NCBI RefSeq assembly: GCF_017874615.1
Contig: NZ_JAGIKV010000034.1
Location: 1 to 62,301 of the forward strand
Source: Paenibacillus xylanexedens
GTDB taxonomy: Bacteria; Bacillota; Bacilli; Paenibacillales; Paenibacillaceae
DNA length: 62,301 bases
Direction: 5' to 3'
Below, in pieces: positions 62,246 through 62,301 of the stretch. The notes beneath the pieces were generated by a model. That model saw only the letters and a program-made list of their open reading frames with translations. It did not search any database and was not told the origin of the DNA. The position numbers and the translations under genes were made by a program. Positions within the stretch are counted from its first letter, which is position 1; each line of letters opens with the position of its first letter.

Positions 62246-62301
62246 TTTATTGGAGAGTTTGATCCTGGCTCAGGACGAACGCTGGCGGCATGCCTAATAC
62301 A
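62246..62301 (+). rRNA. rrs: 16S ribosomal RNA, 5' end (truncated by the window)
   Basis: The last 56 bases read TTTATTGGAGAGTTTGATCC then TGGCTCAGGACGAACGCTGG, the universal start of bacterial 16S rRNA with the Firmicute variant. The gene runs off the right edge. The window ends before positions that would help species naming. Confidence 0.97.

Overview
The window looks like a chromosomal segment of a Paenibacillus-type Firmicute. The evidence is the gene order ftsE-ftsX, ctpB, minJ, uvrB, uvrA (the Bacillus order with additions), pcrB-pcrA-ligA, strong AGGAGG-type ribosome binding sites with frequent GTG and TTG starts, and the first bases of a 16S rRNA gene at the right edge. This is ordinary chromosome rather than a prophage or island: no integrase, transposase, phage gene, tRNA gene or CRISPR array was seen.

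Layout. 1-1742: cardiolipin synthase on the minus strand. 2073-11280: arginine pathway argC-argJ-argB-argD-argF-argG-argH, all plus strand, behind a promoter covered by ArgR-type palindromes. 11503-16276: an esterase, a yhbD-bactofilin-bactofilin cluster and a drug-efflux MFS protein. 16485-24236: cell-envelope block, with a VanW/G5 protein divergent from ftsE-ftsX, an EnvC-like M23 factor, CtpB and MinJ; a WalR-type site lies in the divergent spacer. 24326-29773: a two-component system divergent from a three-gene ABC exporter, matching the Bacillus LnrJK/LnrLMN layout. 29876-31499: flagellar stator motA-motB. 31669-37450: uvrB (LexA-type box in its promoter) and uvrA, separated by about 930 bp of repeats and hairpins. 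37789-41572: a small membrane protein, an HtrA-like protease and a copper-amine-oxidase-N-domain protein. 41961-48233: a large U32 protein and a SWIM/SNF2 helicase. 48488-52755: galU and rfbA-C-B-D (dTDP-L-rhamnose). 53231-60017: a GDPD-like lipoprotein-sized enzyme, pcrB, pcrA, ligA. 60147-61520: a cytochrome b / molybdopterin oxidoreductase fusion. 61521-62301: an rRNA operon promoter region and the 16S start.

The most unusual content is not a gene. A family of imperfect-palindromic elements of about 140-280 bp occurs at six loci, always in plus orientation (about 132-286, 4610-4752, 5718-6000, 48283-48465, 55012-55313, 57724-57942). Each has a closing stem, a small hairpin and a long central hairpin built on TTATCCCC/GGGGATAA. 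Paired changes between copies keep the stems intact, some copies are nested, and most end 54-63 nt before a start codon (argD, galU, pcrA, ligA). A second, unrelated palindromic element lies at 38043-38211, and a seven-unit 71-bp tandem array lies at 33854-34348. All functional statements are from reading the sequence; no database search was run.
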